DNA from: JANQGH01 sp039177555
GTDB taxonomy: Bacteria > Pseudomonadota > Alphaproteobacteria > DSM-16000 > Inquilinaceae
Assembly: GCA_039177555.1 (NCBI GenBank)
Contig: JBCDFV010000054.1
Location: forward strand, 1-25,947
DNA length: 25,947 nt
Direction of reading: 5' to 3'
The translations under genes were made by a program, and so were the position numbers. Below the pieces are notes generated by a model that was given only the letters and a program-made list of their open reading frames with translations, was not told the origin of the DNA and did no database searches. This document shows positions 7,014-15,698 of this stretch, in pieces (within the stretch, counting starts at the first letter, position 1; each line of letters begins with the position of its first letter).

Positions 7014-9481
7014 GCCGCGCCACCTTCGTCGCGGTGGCCGTCATCTCGGCCGCCATCCTTGCCTATCAAGTGTTGCTGGTCCGGCTGTTCGCGATCGTGA
7101 GCTGGCATCACTTCGCCACCATGATCATTTCGATCGCGTTGCTCGGCTTCGGCGCCAGCGGCACGGTCCTGGCGCTGGCCCGGCGGCGCTTGGTGCCGCG
7201 CTTTCCTGCCGTCTTCGCGATCTGTGCGGCCCTGTTCGGCGTCACCGCGATTGTGGGATTCAGCCTCGCCATCCGGCTGCCGTTCAACCCGCTGGCGATC
7301 GTCTGGGATGGGCGGCAGATCCTGTGGCTGGGGTTGAGCTATCTGGTCCTGGTCGTCCCGTTCTTCTTCGGTGGCGCCGCGATCGGCCTCAGCTTCGCGC
7401 GCTACACCGGCGAGATCGGGCGGCTCTATGCCTACGATCTTGTGGGGGCCGGGGTCGGCGCATTGGGCGTGGTGGCGGTGCTGTTCGCCGTTCCGCCCGA
7501 CACGACCCTTCGCCTTATCGCCGCCCTTGGCCTGTTGGCGGCGGCGATGGTGCTGGTACCGTCAGGGACGTTTCGGGCACGAGGGGCCGCTGCCGGGCTG
7601 GGCGTGGCGGCGCTGGCCGTCGCCGTTTGGCTGCCGCCCGCGCTGACGGCCTTTCAGCCGCACATCTCGCAGTACAAGGGGCTGTCGACCGCCCTGCTGG
7701 TGCCGGACACGCGGGTGATCGCGCAACGGTCGAGCCCGCTGGGGCTGGTCGACGTGGTCGAAAGCCCGACCATCCCGTTCCGCCACGCGCCGGGCCTGTC
7801 CTTCAACAACCTGACCGAACCGCCGCCGCAGATCGGCCTGTTCACCGACGCCGACGGGTTCAGCGCCATCACCCGGTTCGACGGCGACCTGGACCCGCTG
7901 GTCTATCTCGACTTCACCACCGCCGCGTTGCCCTATCACCTGGTCGCGGACCCAAGCGTGCTGGTCCTGGGCGCGGGCGGGGGCGAGCAGGTGCTGCTGG
8001 CGCTCACCCACGGGGCGCCGGAGATCGACGCGGTGGAGTTGAACGGCCAGGTGGTCGACCTGGTGGCGGACGTCCATGCGGACTTCGCCGGCGGCCTCTA
8101 CACCCGGCCGGACGTTGACGTGCACATTGACGAGGCGCGCAGCTTCGTGCGCGGGACGGGCGCGCGCTACGATTTGATCCAGATGCCGCCGCTCGCCTCG
8201 TTCGGCACGGCGGCCGCCGGCATGCAAGGCCTGCACGCGACCTACACCTACACGGTGGAGGCGATGCGGGACTATCTGGCGGCGCTGCGGCCGGGCGGCC
8301 TGCTGTCGATCACGCTGTGGCTTAAGCTGCCGCCGCGCGACACGGTGCGCCTGTTCGCCACCGCCGTGGCGGCGCTGGAGGCGATGGGCGTCGATCCGGC
8401 GGACCGACTGGCCCTGATCCGCAGTTGGAACACCGCGACCCTGCTGGTCAAGAATGGCGCGTTCGAGGCGGCGGAGATCGCGGCGCTGCGCGACTTCGCC
8501 GCCGGCCGGTCGTTCGACCTTGCTTACTATCCCGGCATGGGGGAAGAGGAGGCGAACCGGTACAATCTGCTGGATCAGCCCTACTTCTTCGACGCGGCGA
8601 CCGCGCTGTTGGGGCCGGACGCCCAGGACTTCATCGCGCGCTACAAGTTCGACATCGCGCCGGCGACGGACGATCGGCCGTTCTTCCACGACTTTTTCCG
8701 CTGGCGGTCGCTGCCGGAGCTTTGGAGCCTGCGCACCCAGGGCGCGGCCGCCATGCTGGACATGGGCACCTTGATCCTGTTCGCGACCCTGGCCCAGGCG
8801 GTGGTCTTTTCCGTGCTGTTGATCCTGGCGCCTTTGGTCATCCGCCGGCGCCGGTTCGGCGGCGGGGCGCCGAGGGCCAGAGTGTCGCTCTACTTCCTGG
8901 CGCTGGGCCTCGCCTTCCTGTTCATCGAGATCGCCTTCATCCAGCGCTTCATCCTATTTCTCGGCCATCCGCTTTATGCGGTCGCCGTGGTGCTGGCCGG
9001 CTTCCTCGTCTTCGCCGGCATGGGCAGCGCCCTGTCGACACGCCTCGACCGGTCCCTTCAGGCGCGCGGCTCAAAACATGGCGGACGCTGGCCGCGCCGC
9101 GCGCTGGACGTCGCGGTAGTCGGCATCGTCTGTCTTTCGATCGGCTATGTCTTCATCCTGCCGCCCCTGTTCCAGGCGCTGATCGCGCTGCCCGACATCG
9201 CCAAGATTGCCATCGCGCTGGCCCTGATCGCGCCGCTGGCCTGCTGCATGGGCATGCCCTTCCCGCTGGGCATCGCCCGGGTTGCTAAGGAAAGCGCGGA
9301 CTTCGTGCCCTGGGCCTGGGGCATCAATGGCTGCGCCTCGGTGATCTCCGCCATCCTGGCGACGATCCTCGCCATCCATATCGGCTTCACCGGCGTGGTG
9401 ATGATCGCCGCCCTGCTCTACCTCGCGACGCCGTTTCTGCTGCGCGGCAGTGGCGCGGAAATGGATCAGTCCATTCGGTAG
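7010..9481 (+). CDS. Multi-TM membrane protein with spermidine-synthase-like SAM domain
   Basis: An 823-residue three-part protein: an N-terminal membrane block (about 5-210, roughly six TM segments), a soluble class I SAM/aminopropyltransferase-like domain (about 225-570), and a C-terminal membrane block (about 580-810). The SAM loop is VLVLGAGGGEQVLLAL (317-332), followed by the acidic strand end DAVELN (340-345). The C-terminal MGMPFPLGIARV and WAWGINGCASVISA segments mark a known group of bacterial membrane-bound spermidine-synthase-like proteins. Their reaction is not established, so polyamine synthesis should not be assumed. The GTG start at 7010 overlaps the pcm stop (GTGA), implying translational coupling with the exported isoaspartate methyltransferase. 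Confidence 0.85.
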   Translation: MSRATFVAVAVISAAILAYQVLLVRLFAIVSWHHFATMIISIALLGFGASGTVLALARRRLVPRFPAVFAICAALFGVTAIVGFSLAIRLPFNPLAIVWDGRQILWLGLSYLVLVVPFFFGGAAIGLSFARYTGEIGRLYAYDLVGAGVGALGVVAVLFAVPPDTTLRLIAALGLLAAAMVLVPSGTFRARGAAAGLGVAALAVAVWLPPALTAFQPHISQYKGLSTALLVPDTRVIAQRSSPLGLVDVVESPTIPFRHAPGLSFNNLTEPPPQIGLFTDADGFSAITRFDGDLDPLVYLDFTTAALPYHLVADPSVLVLGAGGGEQVLLALTHGAPEIDAVELNGQVVDLVADVHADFAGGLYTRPDVDVHIDEARSFVRGTGARYDLIQMPPLASFGTAAAGMQGLHATYTYTVEAMRDYLAALRPGGLLSITLWLKLPPRDTVRLFATAVAALEAMGVDPADRLALIRSWNTATLLVKNGAFEAAEIAALRDFAAGRSFDLAYYPGMGEEEANRYNLLDQPYFFDAATALLGPDAQDFIARYKFDIAPATDDRPFFHDFFRWRSLPELWSLRTQGAAAMLDMGTLILFATLAQAVVFSVLLILAPLVIRRRRFGGGAPRARVSLYFLALGLAFLFIEIAFIQRFILFLGHPLYAVAVVLAGFLVFAGMGSALSTRLDRSLQARGSKHGGRWPRRALDVAVVGIVCLSIGYVFILPPLFQALIALPDIAKIAIALALIAPLACCMGMPFPLGIARVAKESADFVPWAWGINGCASVISAILATILAIHIGFTGVVMIAALLYLATPFLLRGSGAEMDQSIR

Positions 9482-9547
9482 TCAGGCCGCAAAGCTCGAT
9501 GGAGTGGTGTTAGCAAGACCGATACTCGCCGCAAGGCAAGGCCAATG

Positions 9548-10330
9548 CTAATCCGCCGCGTTGGCATACGCCTGGTCGAAGCCGGCCTCGCAGGCCCTGA
9601 CGAGGGGAATGGCGACATCGACACCCCATCGGGTGATGAACCGGAGGCCTTCCTCCTCTTGGGCGGTAGCAACGCGCTCACAGGTCTCGGCGTATAGCGC
9701 CTCGGCCAAAATGCGATCCTCAGGCACATCCGTTCCGGCAAGATACAGTCGACCGGCCTCGAAGCAGCCGTCGGGACGATCGTTCAGACAAGCCGTCGTA
9801 TAGAGGGCGATGGCGCGGCGATGGTCTTGGGGGACGGAATACCCAGTCGCGTAGTTGTTGCCCGCCTGAAGGCATCCGTAGACATGACCATGGTCGCAGG
9901 CGGCGACATACAGCGTGGTTATCCGCGCAAAGTCTGGGATATAGAAACGGGTTGCGAAGTCGCAGCCCCTGCCAAGACCGCCATCGCATGCTGCGAGCGC
10001 GAGTTCCCTGGCCCGCTCTCGGTCCGCCCTGCCGAGTTCTCCATCAGGATCGTACCGCGATCGATCATAGAACTCGTATGCAGCACTAAGGCAACCCTGT
10101 GCATCACCGCCCGTACATGCAGCAATCAAGAGCGTGGTCGCCAACTCGCTGTCCCGGGCTACGCGATCTCCCACCATAAACTCCACGCCGATTTCTCGGC
10201 AGATTGTTGCGTTTGCGACGCTTTCGACGCACCAAGCCTCTTCCGGAACGGCAGTCTGGCCGACCGCAGACGGGAACCAAGTCGCTCCGATGAGAAGCGC
10301 TAGTGTCCCAAGTAGCTGTTTAGCTTGCAT
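9548..10330 (-). CDS. Exported Sel1-like repeat protein with paired cysteines
   Basis: A 260-residue protein beginning with a signal peptide (hydrophobic core LLGTLALLIGA, cleavage likely near AVG-Q at 23-25). The mature part is Sel1/TPR-like: repeated AAC-x7-C units (AACTGGDAQGC, AACDGGLGRGC, AACDHGHVYGC) plus TACLNDRPDGC, then an AGRLYLAGTDVPED repeat. Cys pairs spaced C-x7-C are typical of the Helicobacter Hcp type, where each pair forms a disulfide in the helix pair, which fits an extracytoplasmic location. ATG at 10330 is chosen over the upstream start at 10387 because it begins the signal peptide. Base composition is somewhat lower in GC than neighbours. Function is unknown; such proteins usually mediate protein-protein contacts. 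Confidence 0.8.
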   Translation of the reverse strand: MQAKQLLGTLALLIGATWFPSAVGQTAVPEEAWCVESVANATICREIGVEFMVGDRVARDSELATTLLIAACTGGDAQGCLSAAYEFYDRSRYDPDGELGRADRERARELALAACDGGLGRGCDFATRFYIPDFARITTLYVAACDHGHVYGCLQAGNNYATGYSVPQDHRRAIALYTTACLNDRPDGCFEAGRLYLAGTDVPEDRILAEALYAETCERVATAQEEEGLRFITRWGVDVAIPLVRACEAGFDQAYANAAD

Positions 10331-10401
10331 CGGCCGCCCATCTCGCGAGTTTTGCCAGTCCGCTATCGGTTTTAGTGCCAAAAGCACACCATTGAACAGC
10401 C

Positions 10402-10427
10402 AAAACGAGCGCTAAGGATCGGGCGCT
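10402..10427 (-). terminator. Weak terminator candidate after the carbamoylase gene
   Basis: On the minus strand AGCGC and GCGCT form a 5-bp stem with a 10-nt loop, followed by CGTTTT. It begins about 8 nt after the stop of the carbamoylase gene. The short stem and T-run make this tentative. Confidence 0.35.
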
Positions 10428-10434
10428 ACGCCCC

Positions 10435-11364
10435 TCACTCCGGCGGCGGGATCGCGCCGGTGCGTTCGGTGAGCAGGCCGTAATGTTCGATGCGGCGGTG
10501 GCGGGCGAAGTTGAAGATGGTTTCCTTGCCGAAGCGGGTGGCGTCGAGGTCGCAGTCATGGATGATCAGCTCGTCGCCTTCGGTCTTCGCCTGGGCGACG
10601 ATGACGCCGTCCGGGTTGACGATGGCGGAGCCGGCGATCAGGGGGTGGCCGTCCTCCACGCCGGCCTTGGCGACCGAGACCACCCAGCAGGCGTTCTGGT
10701 AGGCGCCGGCCTGGACCACGAGGTGGTTATGGAACATGCGCAAATCGCCGGCCTCGTCCGCCTTTTGCGAGTTCACCGACGGCGTATTGTAGCCCAGCAC
10801 GATCATCTCCACGCCCTGCAGGCCCATGACGCGGTAGGTCTCCGGCCATCGTCGGTCGTTGCAGACGGCCATGCCGATGATGCCGCCCAGCGCGCGCCAG
10901 ACCGGAAAGCCGAGATCCCCAGGCTCGAAATAGCGCTTTTCCAGATGCTGGAACGCGCGTTCGGGGTCGTACTCGGCATGGCCCGGCAGGTGCACCTTGC
11001 GGTACTTGCCGACGATGGTGCCTTCCTTGTCGGTCAGGATCTGGGTGTTGAAGTGATGGCCGTCCGGCGTCAGTTCGGCGTAGCCGAGGGAGAGCGCGAT
11101 TTTGTGCGCGGCGGCCTTGTCGAACAGGGGTTTGGTGGCCTCGTTGGGCATGGCGCGCTCGAACCACCCATCCACCTCCGCCTGGTCGGTCATGAACCAG
11201 CGCGGGAAGAAGGTGGTCAGCGTCAGTTCCGGATAGACGATCAGGTCGCAGCCCTGGTCGATGGCCTGGTCCAGCAGGGCGGCCATGCGCGCCACCACGG
11301 CCTGGCGGCTGTCGGCCTTCTGGATCGGCCCCATCTGGGCGGCGGCGACGCGCATGGGGCGCAT
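10435..11364 (-). CDS. N-carbamoyl-D-amino acid hydrolase (carbon-nitrogen hydrolase family)
   Basis: A 309-residue nitrilase-superfamily amidohydrolase, closely similar by eye to the Agrobacterium D-carbamoylase (about 304 residues). Catalytic triad: Glu46 in YPELTLTTFFPRW, Lys123 in KYRKVHLPGH, Cys168 in CNDRRWPE. Further shared blocks are QHLEKRYFEPGDLGFPV and GYNTPS. The known reaction is hydrolysis of N-carbamoyl-D-amino acids to D-amino acids, CO2 and ammonia, the last step of D-hydantoin breakdown; related enzymes act on other ureido compounds. ATG at 11364 has AGGAGA about 9 nt upstream; an in-frame ATG lies three codons later. No hydantoinase or hydantoin racemase gene is adjacent. 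It is divergent from the small exported protein gene. Confidence 0.88.
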   Translation of the reverse strand: MRPMRVAAAQMGPIQKADSRQAVVARMAALLDQAIDQGCDLIVYPELTLTTFFPRWFMTDQAEVDGWFERAMPNEATKPLFDKAAAHKIALSLGYAELTPDGHHFNTQILTDKEGTIVGKYRKVHLPGHAEYDPERAFQHLEKRYFEPGDLGFPVWRALGGIIGMAVCNDRRWPETYRVMGLQGVEMIVLGYNTPSVNSQKADEAGDLRMFHNHLVVQAGAYQNACWVVSVAKAGVEDGHPLIAGSAIVNPDGVIVAQAKTEGDELIIHDCDLDATRFGKETIFNFARHRRIEHYGLLTERTGAIPPPE

Positions 11365-11417
11365 GAGGGCGGTTCTCCTGCTTGGTGTCGTGAGGCCGCT
11401 ATCCTAGACGCAGGCGG

Positions 11418-11475
11418 CCTTCCGCGCGACGCCGATGAACGGATGCCATTAGCGCCTTGAGGGTGTCGCGGAAGG
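11418..11475. repeat. Inverted repeat in divergent promoter region
   Basis: CCTTCCGCG (11418-11426) and CGCGGAAGG (11467-11475) are perfect 9-bp inverted copies 40 bp apart, between the divergent carbamoylase and small exported protein genes. Two half-sites of a looping regulator, or chance in GC-rich DNA, are both possible. Confidence 0.3.
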
Positions 11476-11518
11476 GCCTATGCTGGCACACCTCAGCGCC
11501 AACCAAGGGGACGTCGCC

Positions 11519-11917
11519 ATGCCTGTATCTCGCCCACTGCGGTACCTTGCCCAGACCCTGATGCTTGCCGGGTTACTGGCAGGGCCATCGCTGGCCCATG
11601 CGCAAGCCGACAGCGCGGCCTTTTTCGGGTCTTGGCAGGCGGTCCATGACGGCGACGCGGTAACGCTGGAGTTTCGCGCCGATCATACTGCCACGGGCGC
11701 CGAGGGCGGCGAGACGGCTGAGCTTCGCTGGTCGGTGGGCGGGGCCGACACGCTGAACGGTGTCGAGTACACGATCCTTGAGTTGGAGATCGTCGGCGAC
11801 GCGAAAGCGTACGCCCGCACCCTGTTCGAGGGCCCCGACACGTTCGTCATGAGCGAGCCGGAAGACACGCTGGGCGACAGTTTTTCCGACGCCATCACCT
11901 GGCAGCGCGTCGACTGA
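11519..11917 (+). CDS. Small exported protein, possibly lipocalin-like
   Basis: A 132-residue protein with a clear signal peptide (hydrophobic core about 13-24, cleavage after AHA before QADS). The mature part is short and beta-rich: FFGSW followed by alternating strands (AVTLEFRADHTATGA, AELRWSVGG), acidic, with no cysteines. The opening G-x-W and the strand pattern recall small lipocalin-like or calycin domains, but I do not recognise a named family. ATG at 11519 is chosen because AAGGGGAC lies about 8 nt upstream and it begins the signal peptide; the frame is open to 11480. It is tail-to-tail with the MFS gene (6-bp gap), so it is probably a single-gene unit. Confidence 0.7.
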   Translation: MPVSRPLRYLAQTLMLAGLLAGPSLAHAQADSAAFFGSWQAVHDGDAVTLEFRADHTATGAEGGETAELRWSVGGADTLNGVEYTILELEIVGDAKAYARTLFEGPDTFVMSEPEDTLGDSFSDAITWQRVD

Positions 11918-11923
11918 CCCGCG

Positions 11924-13165
11924 CTAACTCCGGATCAACGCGCGAAAGTCGCGCCCGCGCCAGAGCAGCAGGATGAGCAGGCCAGCGATGACGGAGCAGC
12001 CGGCGGCGATGGCGAAGGGGAAGTGGATGTCGATGGCCATCACGCGGCCGCCCAGCAGAGAGACCAGGCCGGAGCCGAGGGTGAACAGGGCCACGGCCAC
12101 GCCCATGATCCAGCCCTGCTCGTCCGCGTCCACGGCGGCGGAGAACAGGGTCAGCGTGGTCGGCAGATAGATGGCGAAGGCGGCCGCCAGCGGCAGGATC
12201 AGGACATAGGCCATCAGCGGCCAGGGGTTGACCAGCGCGAGCGCCGCGCTGACCGCCATCACGCCTAGGCTGGCCAGCAACAGGGTCTTCTTGCTGTACC
12301 AGCCGCTCAAGGGGCCGACCAGAAAGGTGCTGGACAGGCCCATGGCGATGCCCAGGACGGCCAGGGCAAGGGAGTTCTGCAAGGTGTTGAAGCCGAACCG
12401 CGCCAGGAAGTAATTGTCCATGAACAGAAAGTAGGCGTAGAGGCCGGCCTGGCCGAAAAAGTAGACCACCGACAGGCGCCGGATGATCGGCCGGCGCACC
12501 GCCTCCCACAGGGTCAGGACAATGTCCTGGGGGCGGATGCGGATGGGCTTGCGCTCCGTCCGCTGGTTTTGGAAGAACAGCGCGATCAGCACGATGTTGA
12601 CCAGCACCAGGCAGGAAACGATGTAGAAGGGCAGCGCCAGCGAGGCGGCGGCGCCCAGCACGGCGGGGTCGGAAAAGAGGCCGCCGATCAGCGGGCCAAC
12701 CACCAGGCCGAGGCTGAGTGCGGTCAGGACATAGCCCAGGAACCGCGTCTTCTGCGCCTCACTCTCGCTCAGATCCACCAGCGCCGCCTGGGCGATGGGC
12801 TGGTTGCCGGCGGTGAAGCCGGATATCGCGCGGGCCACCAACAAGAGCCAGAAACTGCCCAGCGCCAGCGCGACGATGGCCAGGACATAGCCCAGCAGAT
12901 TGCCGGCCAGGCAGATCAGGATGCCTTCCTTGCGGCCGATCGCATCCGAGAGTTTGGAGATGTAGGCGGCGCCGAAGAACCAGAACAGGAAGAACACGCC
13001 CATCACCAGGCCGAAATCGAAATGCCGGGCGGTCATGGAGGTGTCGGCCGCCAGGAAACCCTGGGACGGGTCCAGCATGATGGTGGTGAGAATGGGGATC
13101 ACCAGCCCCTGGTTCATCAGATCCAGGAACACGACGAACAACAGGGCGAAGTGCCGGACCTTCAT
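11924..13165 (-). CDS. MFS transporter, DHA1 (TetA/Bcr-like) type
   Basis: A 413-residue protein with about 12 hydrophobic segments. MFS motif A is visible after TM2 as SKLSDAIGRKEG, and an antiporter motif C-like LGLVVGPLIGG is in TM5, so a proton-coupled drug or metabolite exporter is likely. The central loop is basic (NQRTERKPIRIRPQD). The N-terminus FVVFLDLMNQGLVIPIL matches the DHA1 start (D, N/G, P). Substrate cannot be predicted. ATG at 13165 starts directly before TM1; no strong ribosome site is seen. It is divergent from the lipoprotein gene (154-bp gap), with no regulator next to it. Confidence 0.85.
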   Translation of the reverse strand: MKVRHFALLFVVFLDLMNQGLVIPILTTIMLDPSQGFLAADTSMTARHFDFGLVMGVFFLFWFFGAAYISKLSDAIGRKEGILICLAGNLLGYVLAIVALALGSFWLLLVARAISGFTAGNQPIAQAALVDLSESEAQKTRFLGYVLTALSLGLVVGPLIGGLFSDPAVLGAAASLALPFYIVSCLVLVNIVLIALFFQNQRTERKPIRIRPQDIVLTLWEAVRRPIIRRLSVVYFFGQAGLYAYFLFMDNYFLARFGFNTLQNSLALAVLGIAMGLSSTFLVGPLSGWYSKKTLLLASLGVMAVSAALALVNPWPLMAYVLILPLAAAFAIYLPTTLTLFSAAVDADEQGWIMGVAVALFTLGSGLVSLLGGRVMAIDIHFPFAIAAGCSVIAGLLILLLWRGRDFRALIRS

Positions 13166-13319
13166 GGACGCGCAGCCTGTCGAAGCGCGGCGGTGAAATC
13201 AACGCGAATGAGATCGCGGTCGGGGTGGCGGCCTGGATTGGCTATGAGTTAGTATCCAGTAGACTGTTGCGGCAATATCAACGTGGCCACGCCACCGTGA
13301 GCTGTCGAAGGTGATATCG

Positions 13320-13982
13320 ATGATGAGGACGAGCCGGTCGAGATCTTGCGGTTCAACGTTGCATGTCGGCCGATCCTGGCTCGTGGCCTTAGCGTGCCCT
13401 TTGATTTTGGCCGGCTGTGCGGTGTCGCCGCGCCCCGGAGACACCTCACTGCGCGACCAGGTCACCGTTCGTCAGTCGTGCGATGCCCCAGAAGGATTTG
13501 CAGAAAGGCTTGGTGGCCAAGACAGATATCGCTTCACGTTAGAAGAGGGCGCTGTCCCGGCGTTCCACATATTCACTGGGTTCAACCCAGGTGAGGCGCT
13601 CTTTTTTGCCAGTTCCATGTGGCGGGCGCCTGACTGCACGCGGATCACGGTCATAACCCTCTCAACGCAGCGTCCTGAGGACGTTGAGTTCTTACCGGTT
13701 GATGACTGGACCGATATAGCCGGGAGCGACGCCGTGGCAGCCTTAGAGATGCTGCGGGCAAGATGCGAGGCGCTTCCAGGCGACGAGGCCATTCGAGAAT
13801 TTGGAAACCCGCCTCGGCGAACGGCAGACGGACGGCTGGTCACCACTGGAGAATCTTGGTTCTTCAACGGCTGCGAAGGGGCCGTTCTATCGCTCGCCTA
13901 CGCCGTCCGTTTTCGCAGCCCGGATGGCGAGATCGTCGTCTCCAACATTTACGGCGACGTCTTCATCGAAGAGATCATCTGA
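13320..13982 (+). CDS. Hypothetical lipoprotein
   Basis: A 220-residue protein whose N-terminus has a basic region, a hydrophobic core (WLVALACPLIL) and the lipobox LAGC, so signal peptidase II cleavage and membrane anchoring are expected. The mature part (SPRPGDTSLRDQVTVRQSCD...) has four further cysteines but no family I recognise. The end, VVSNIYGDVFIEEII, is hydrophobic. Codon use is less GC-biased than in neighbours. Starts are GTG 13311, ATG 13320 and ATG 13323; 13320 is chosen for the GAAGG about 8 nt upstream. A weak promoter (TTGGCT, 16 nt, TAGACT; 13238-13265) lies upstream. Confidence 0.7.
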   Translation: MMRTSRSRSCGSTLHVGRSWLVALACPLILAGCAVSPRPGDTSLRDQVTVRQSCDAPEGFAERLGGQDRYRFTLEEGAVPAFHIFTGFNPGEALFFASSMWRAPDCTRITVITLSTQRPEDVEFLPVDDWTDIAGSDAVAALEMLRARCEALPGDEAIREFGNPPRRTADGRLVTTGESWFFNGCEGAVLSLAYAVRFRSPDGEIVVSNIYGDVFIEEII

Positions 13983-14010
13983 CGGCGCATTCTGCCCTGA
14001 AGCCCCCGCA

Positions 14011-15066
14011 TCAGCCCAACTCCGCCGCCGGGATGATGTCTTCCACCAGCATGGCGTTCAGGTCGCCGACATAGCCGTCGGAGCGGGCTGGGCGGGTTGG
14101 GTCGGAGGTGACCACCACGGTCAGGCCGAGGGACGGCACCAGGTAGAGCATCTGGCCGCCATAGCCGCGGGCGAAGGCGACCTCGTGCCCCCTGCCGCGC
14201 GCCAGGAACCAGCCATAGCCGTAGGCGTAGCCGGACCAGGGGGACTGGGTTCTGGGCATCCAGGACTGTTCGATCCAGTCCTGGCTGATCACCCGCGTGT
14301 CGCGCCACAGGCCGGTCAGCCTGGCCATCTCGCCGAAGCGCATCAGCGCCATGGGCGTCAGGGCCATCTCGTTGCCGCCGAGGTAGAAGCCTTGCGGGTC
14401 GGCGACCCAGGGCGGGATCTCGATGCCCAGCGGCGTGCCCAGCCAGTCGCGCGCCAGGCTGAGCAGGCTTTGGCCGCTGGCCTCCGCCAGGACGGCGCCC
14501 ATCAGGTGATAGCTGCCGGTGGAATAGAGCATGCGCTCGCCCGGCTCGGCAACGAAGGGCCGGCCGAGCGCGTTGGCGATCCAGTCGCGGCTGCTGACCC
14601 AACTGCCGTAGTTCGAGCCGGACGTTCGTTCCAGCCCCGCCTGCATGGTCAACAGGTCGGCCACGGTGATCTCGTAGACCCTGGGGTCGGCGCCGGCCGG
14701 GATCCTGTCGCCCAGATAGTCCGCCATGGGCTGGTCGACGCTGTCGAGCACGCCACGGTCGAGCGCCGCGCCAGCCAGCGCGGCGACGATGGTCTTCGAC
14801 ACGGACTTCACGTTCGCCACCCGGTCCAGCCCCGGCCCGCGAAACGCCTCGGCGAAGCCGATCTCGCCGTTGCGGGCGATGATCAGGCTGTGCAGCTGGT
14901 CAAGGCCGGCGGCCCGGTCCGCTGCCCGGTCCAGGGCCGCCGCGTCAAGCGCGGTTTCGGCCGTAGCGTCTTGGCCGAAGGCGCGGTTGGCAAGGGGCAG
15001 GGTGGCCAGCGGCGCGATCGCGGCGGCGCGCAACACGGCCCGCCTGGGCAGGCGTTCCCGCCTCAT
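14011..15066 (-). CDS. Serine hydrolase (class C beta-lactamase/PBP-like family), Tat-exported
   Basis: A 351-residue protein of the beta-lactamase class C/esterase EstB/PBP4* superfamily. The active-site motif SxxK is S88-V-S-K91. The second motif is Y181-S-T183 where many members have YxN, and the third position is GYGGQ near the C-terminus in place of KTG/HxG. The N-terminus LPRRAVLRAAAIAPLATL is a twin-arginine signal, implying export of a folded enzyme. Members of this group are more often esterases or amidases than true beta-lactamases, so resistance should not be inferred. ATG at 15066 has AAAGGA just upstream; a TTG at 15081 is less likely. It follows the ester cyclase gene by 46 bp on the same strand, so the pair is probably one operon. 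Confidence 0.85.
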   Translation of the reverse strand: MRRERLPRRAVLRAAAIAPLATLPLANRAFGQDATAETALDAAALDRAADRAAGLDQLHSLIIARNGEIGFAEAFRGPGLDRVANVKSVSKTIVAALAGAALDRGVLDSVDQPMADYLGDRIPAGADPRVYEITVADLLTMQAGLERTSGSNYGSWVSSRDWIANALGRPFVAEPGERMLYSTGSYHLMGAVLAEASGQSLLSLARDWLGTPLGIEIPPWVADPQGFYLGGNEMALTPMALMRFGEMARLTGLWRDTRVISQDWIEQSWMPRTQSPWSGYAYGYGWFLARGRGHEVAFARGYGGQMLYLVPSLGLTVVVTSDPTRPARSDGYVGDLNAMLVEDIIPAAELG

Positions 15067-15112
15067 CAGTCCTTTAAGCAACCGAAGCCTCCGTACCGAC
15101 CTGTGCCGGCGG

Positions 15113-15610
15113 CTACTGCCCCACCAGGCCGAGCTGTTCGAACATGCCGTACATGTCCCAGTTCACCCAGGATTCCGCGATCAACCCGTCCTCGAACCGG
15201 TCGATCTGAATGCCTGTCCAACTAATCGTCTGGTCCGTCGGGGCAAGCCCCAGATAGGTGCCGGTCTGCGTCGCGGTAAAGCTCCAGCGCGTCGCCACCT
15301 GGTCGCCCTCGCCGATCTGCATCAGGATGTCGACCGAGACGTCGGAAAAGGACTGGTGGAACCCGTCCAGCAGCTCGATCCAGCCGGCCTCGTCGACGGT
15401 CTGCGTGCCGCCGTTCACGTCCGGCACCTGATGGTTCATGTAACCATCCGCCAGCGTGTCGCCGATCCGGTCCATCAGGCTGGCGTCGCCCCACATGCCA
15501 ATGGCCTGGGCCGACAGCGCCTTTTGCTCGTCCATGGTGTCGGCCAAGGCGGGCCCCGTCAGCGCCGCAGCCATCAGCGACGCGACTGCGATTGTCCTTA
15601 TCGGTTTCAT
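15113..15610 (-). CDS. Exported SnoaL-like ester cyclase family protein
   Basis: A 165-residue protein with a signal peptide (TIAVASLMAAALTGPALA, cleavage before DTMDEQ) and a SnoaL-like/ester cyclase domain. Signs are DGYMNHQVPDVNGG, the GFHQSFSDVSVDI helix-strand, ATRWSFTATQTGTYLGLAPT, ISWTGIQIDRFEDGLIAESW and the ending MYGMFEQLGLV, a usual close for this NTF2-fold family. SnoaL itself closes polyketide rings, but most homologues have no known reaction. ATG at 15610 has GAGAGG 7 nt upstream and begins the signal peptide. It is the upstream gene of the serine hydrolase; both products should be extracytoplasmic, so they may act on a common substrate (inference). Confidence 0.82.
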   Translation of the reverse strand: MKPIRTIAVASLMAAALTGPALADTMDEQKALSAQAIGMWGDASLMDRIGDTLADGYMNHQVPDVNGGTQTVDEAGWIELLDGFHQSFSDVSVDILMQIGEGDQVATRWSFTATQTGTYLGLAPTDQTISWTGIQIDRFEDGLIAESWVNWDMYGMFEQLGLVGQ

Positions 15611-15698
15611 CTTCAAGCCTCTCTTTGTTGGTGTTGTGCGGTCCGGCCGACCCGTGCCTCGCCCGCATCCTACCACAGCGCGCCGAACAGACGGTCCC

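Noticed and set aside
6997..8689. Long overlapping frames on both strands (6997-8118 plus, 7562-8689 minus) within the membrane SAM-protein gene
   Set aside because: Both are shadows of the 7010-9481 frame, which has TM segments and a SAM motif in order.
10483..11460. A 325-codon plus-strand frame opposite the carbamoylase gene
   Set aside because: The minus-strand frame carries the complete carbamoylase triad; the antisense frame shows no family motif.
14011..15066. Reading the serine hydrolase as a beta-lactamase resistance gene
   Set aside because: SxxK is present, but the second and third motifs differ from class C enzymes, and relatives are mostly esterases or PBP-like proteins.
13801..15225. 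A 474-codon plus-strand open frame across the lipoprotein end and the serine hydrolase gene
   Set aside because: It overlaps two well-supported genes, and its composition (Gly/Gln/His/Arg-rich) is that of an antisense shadow.
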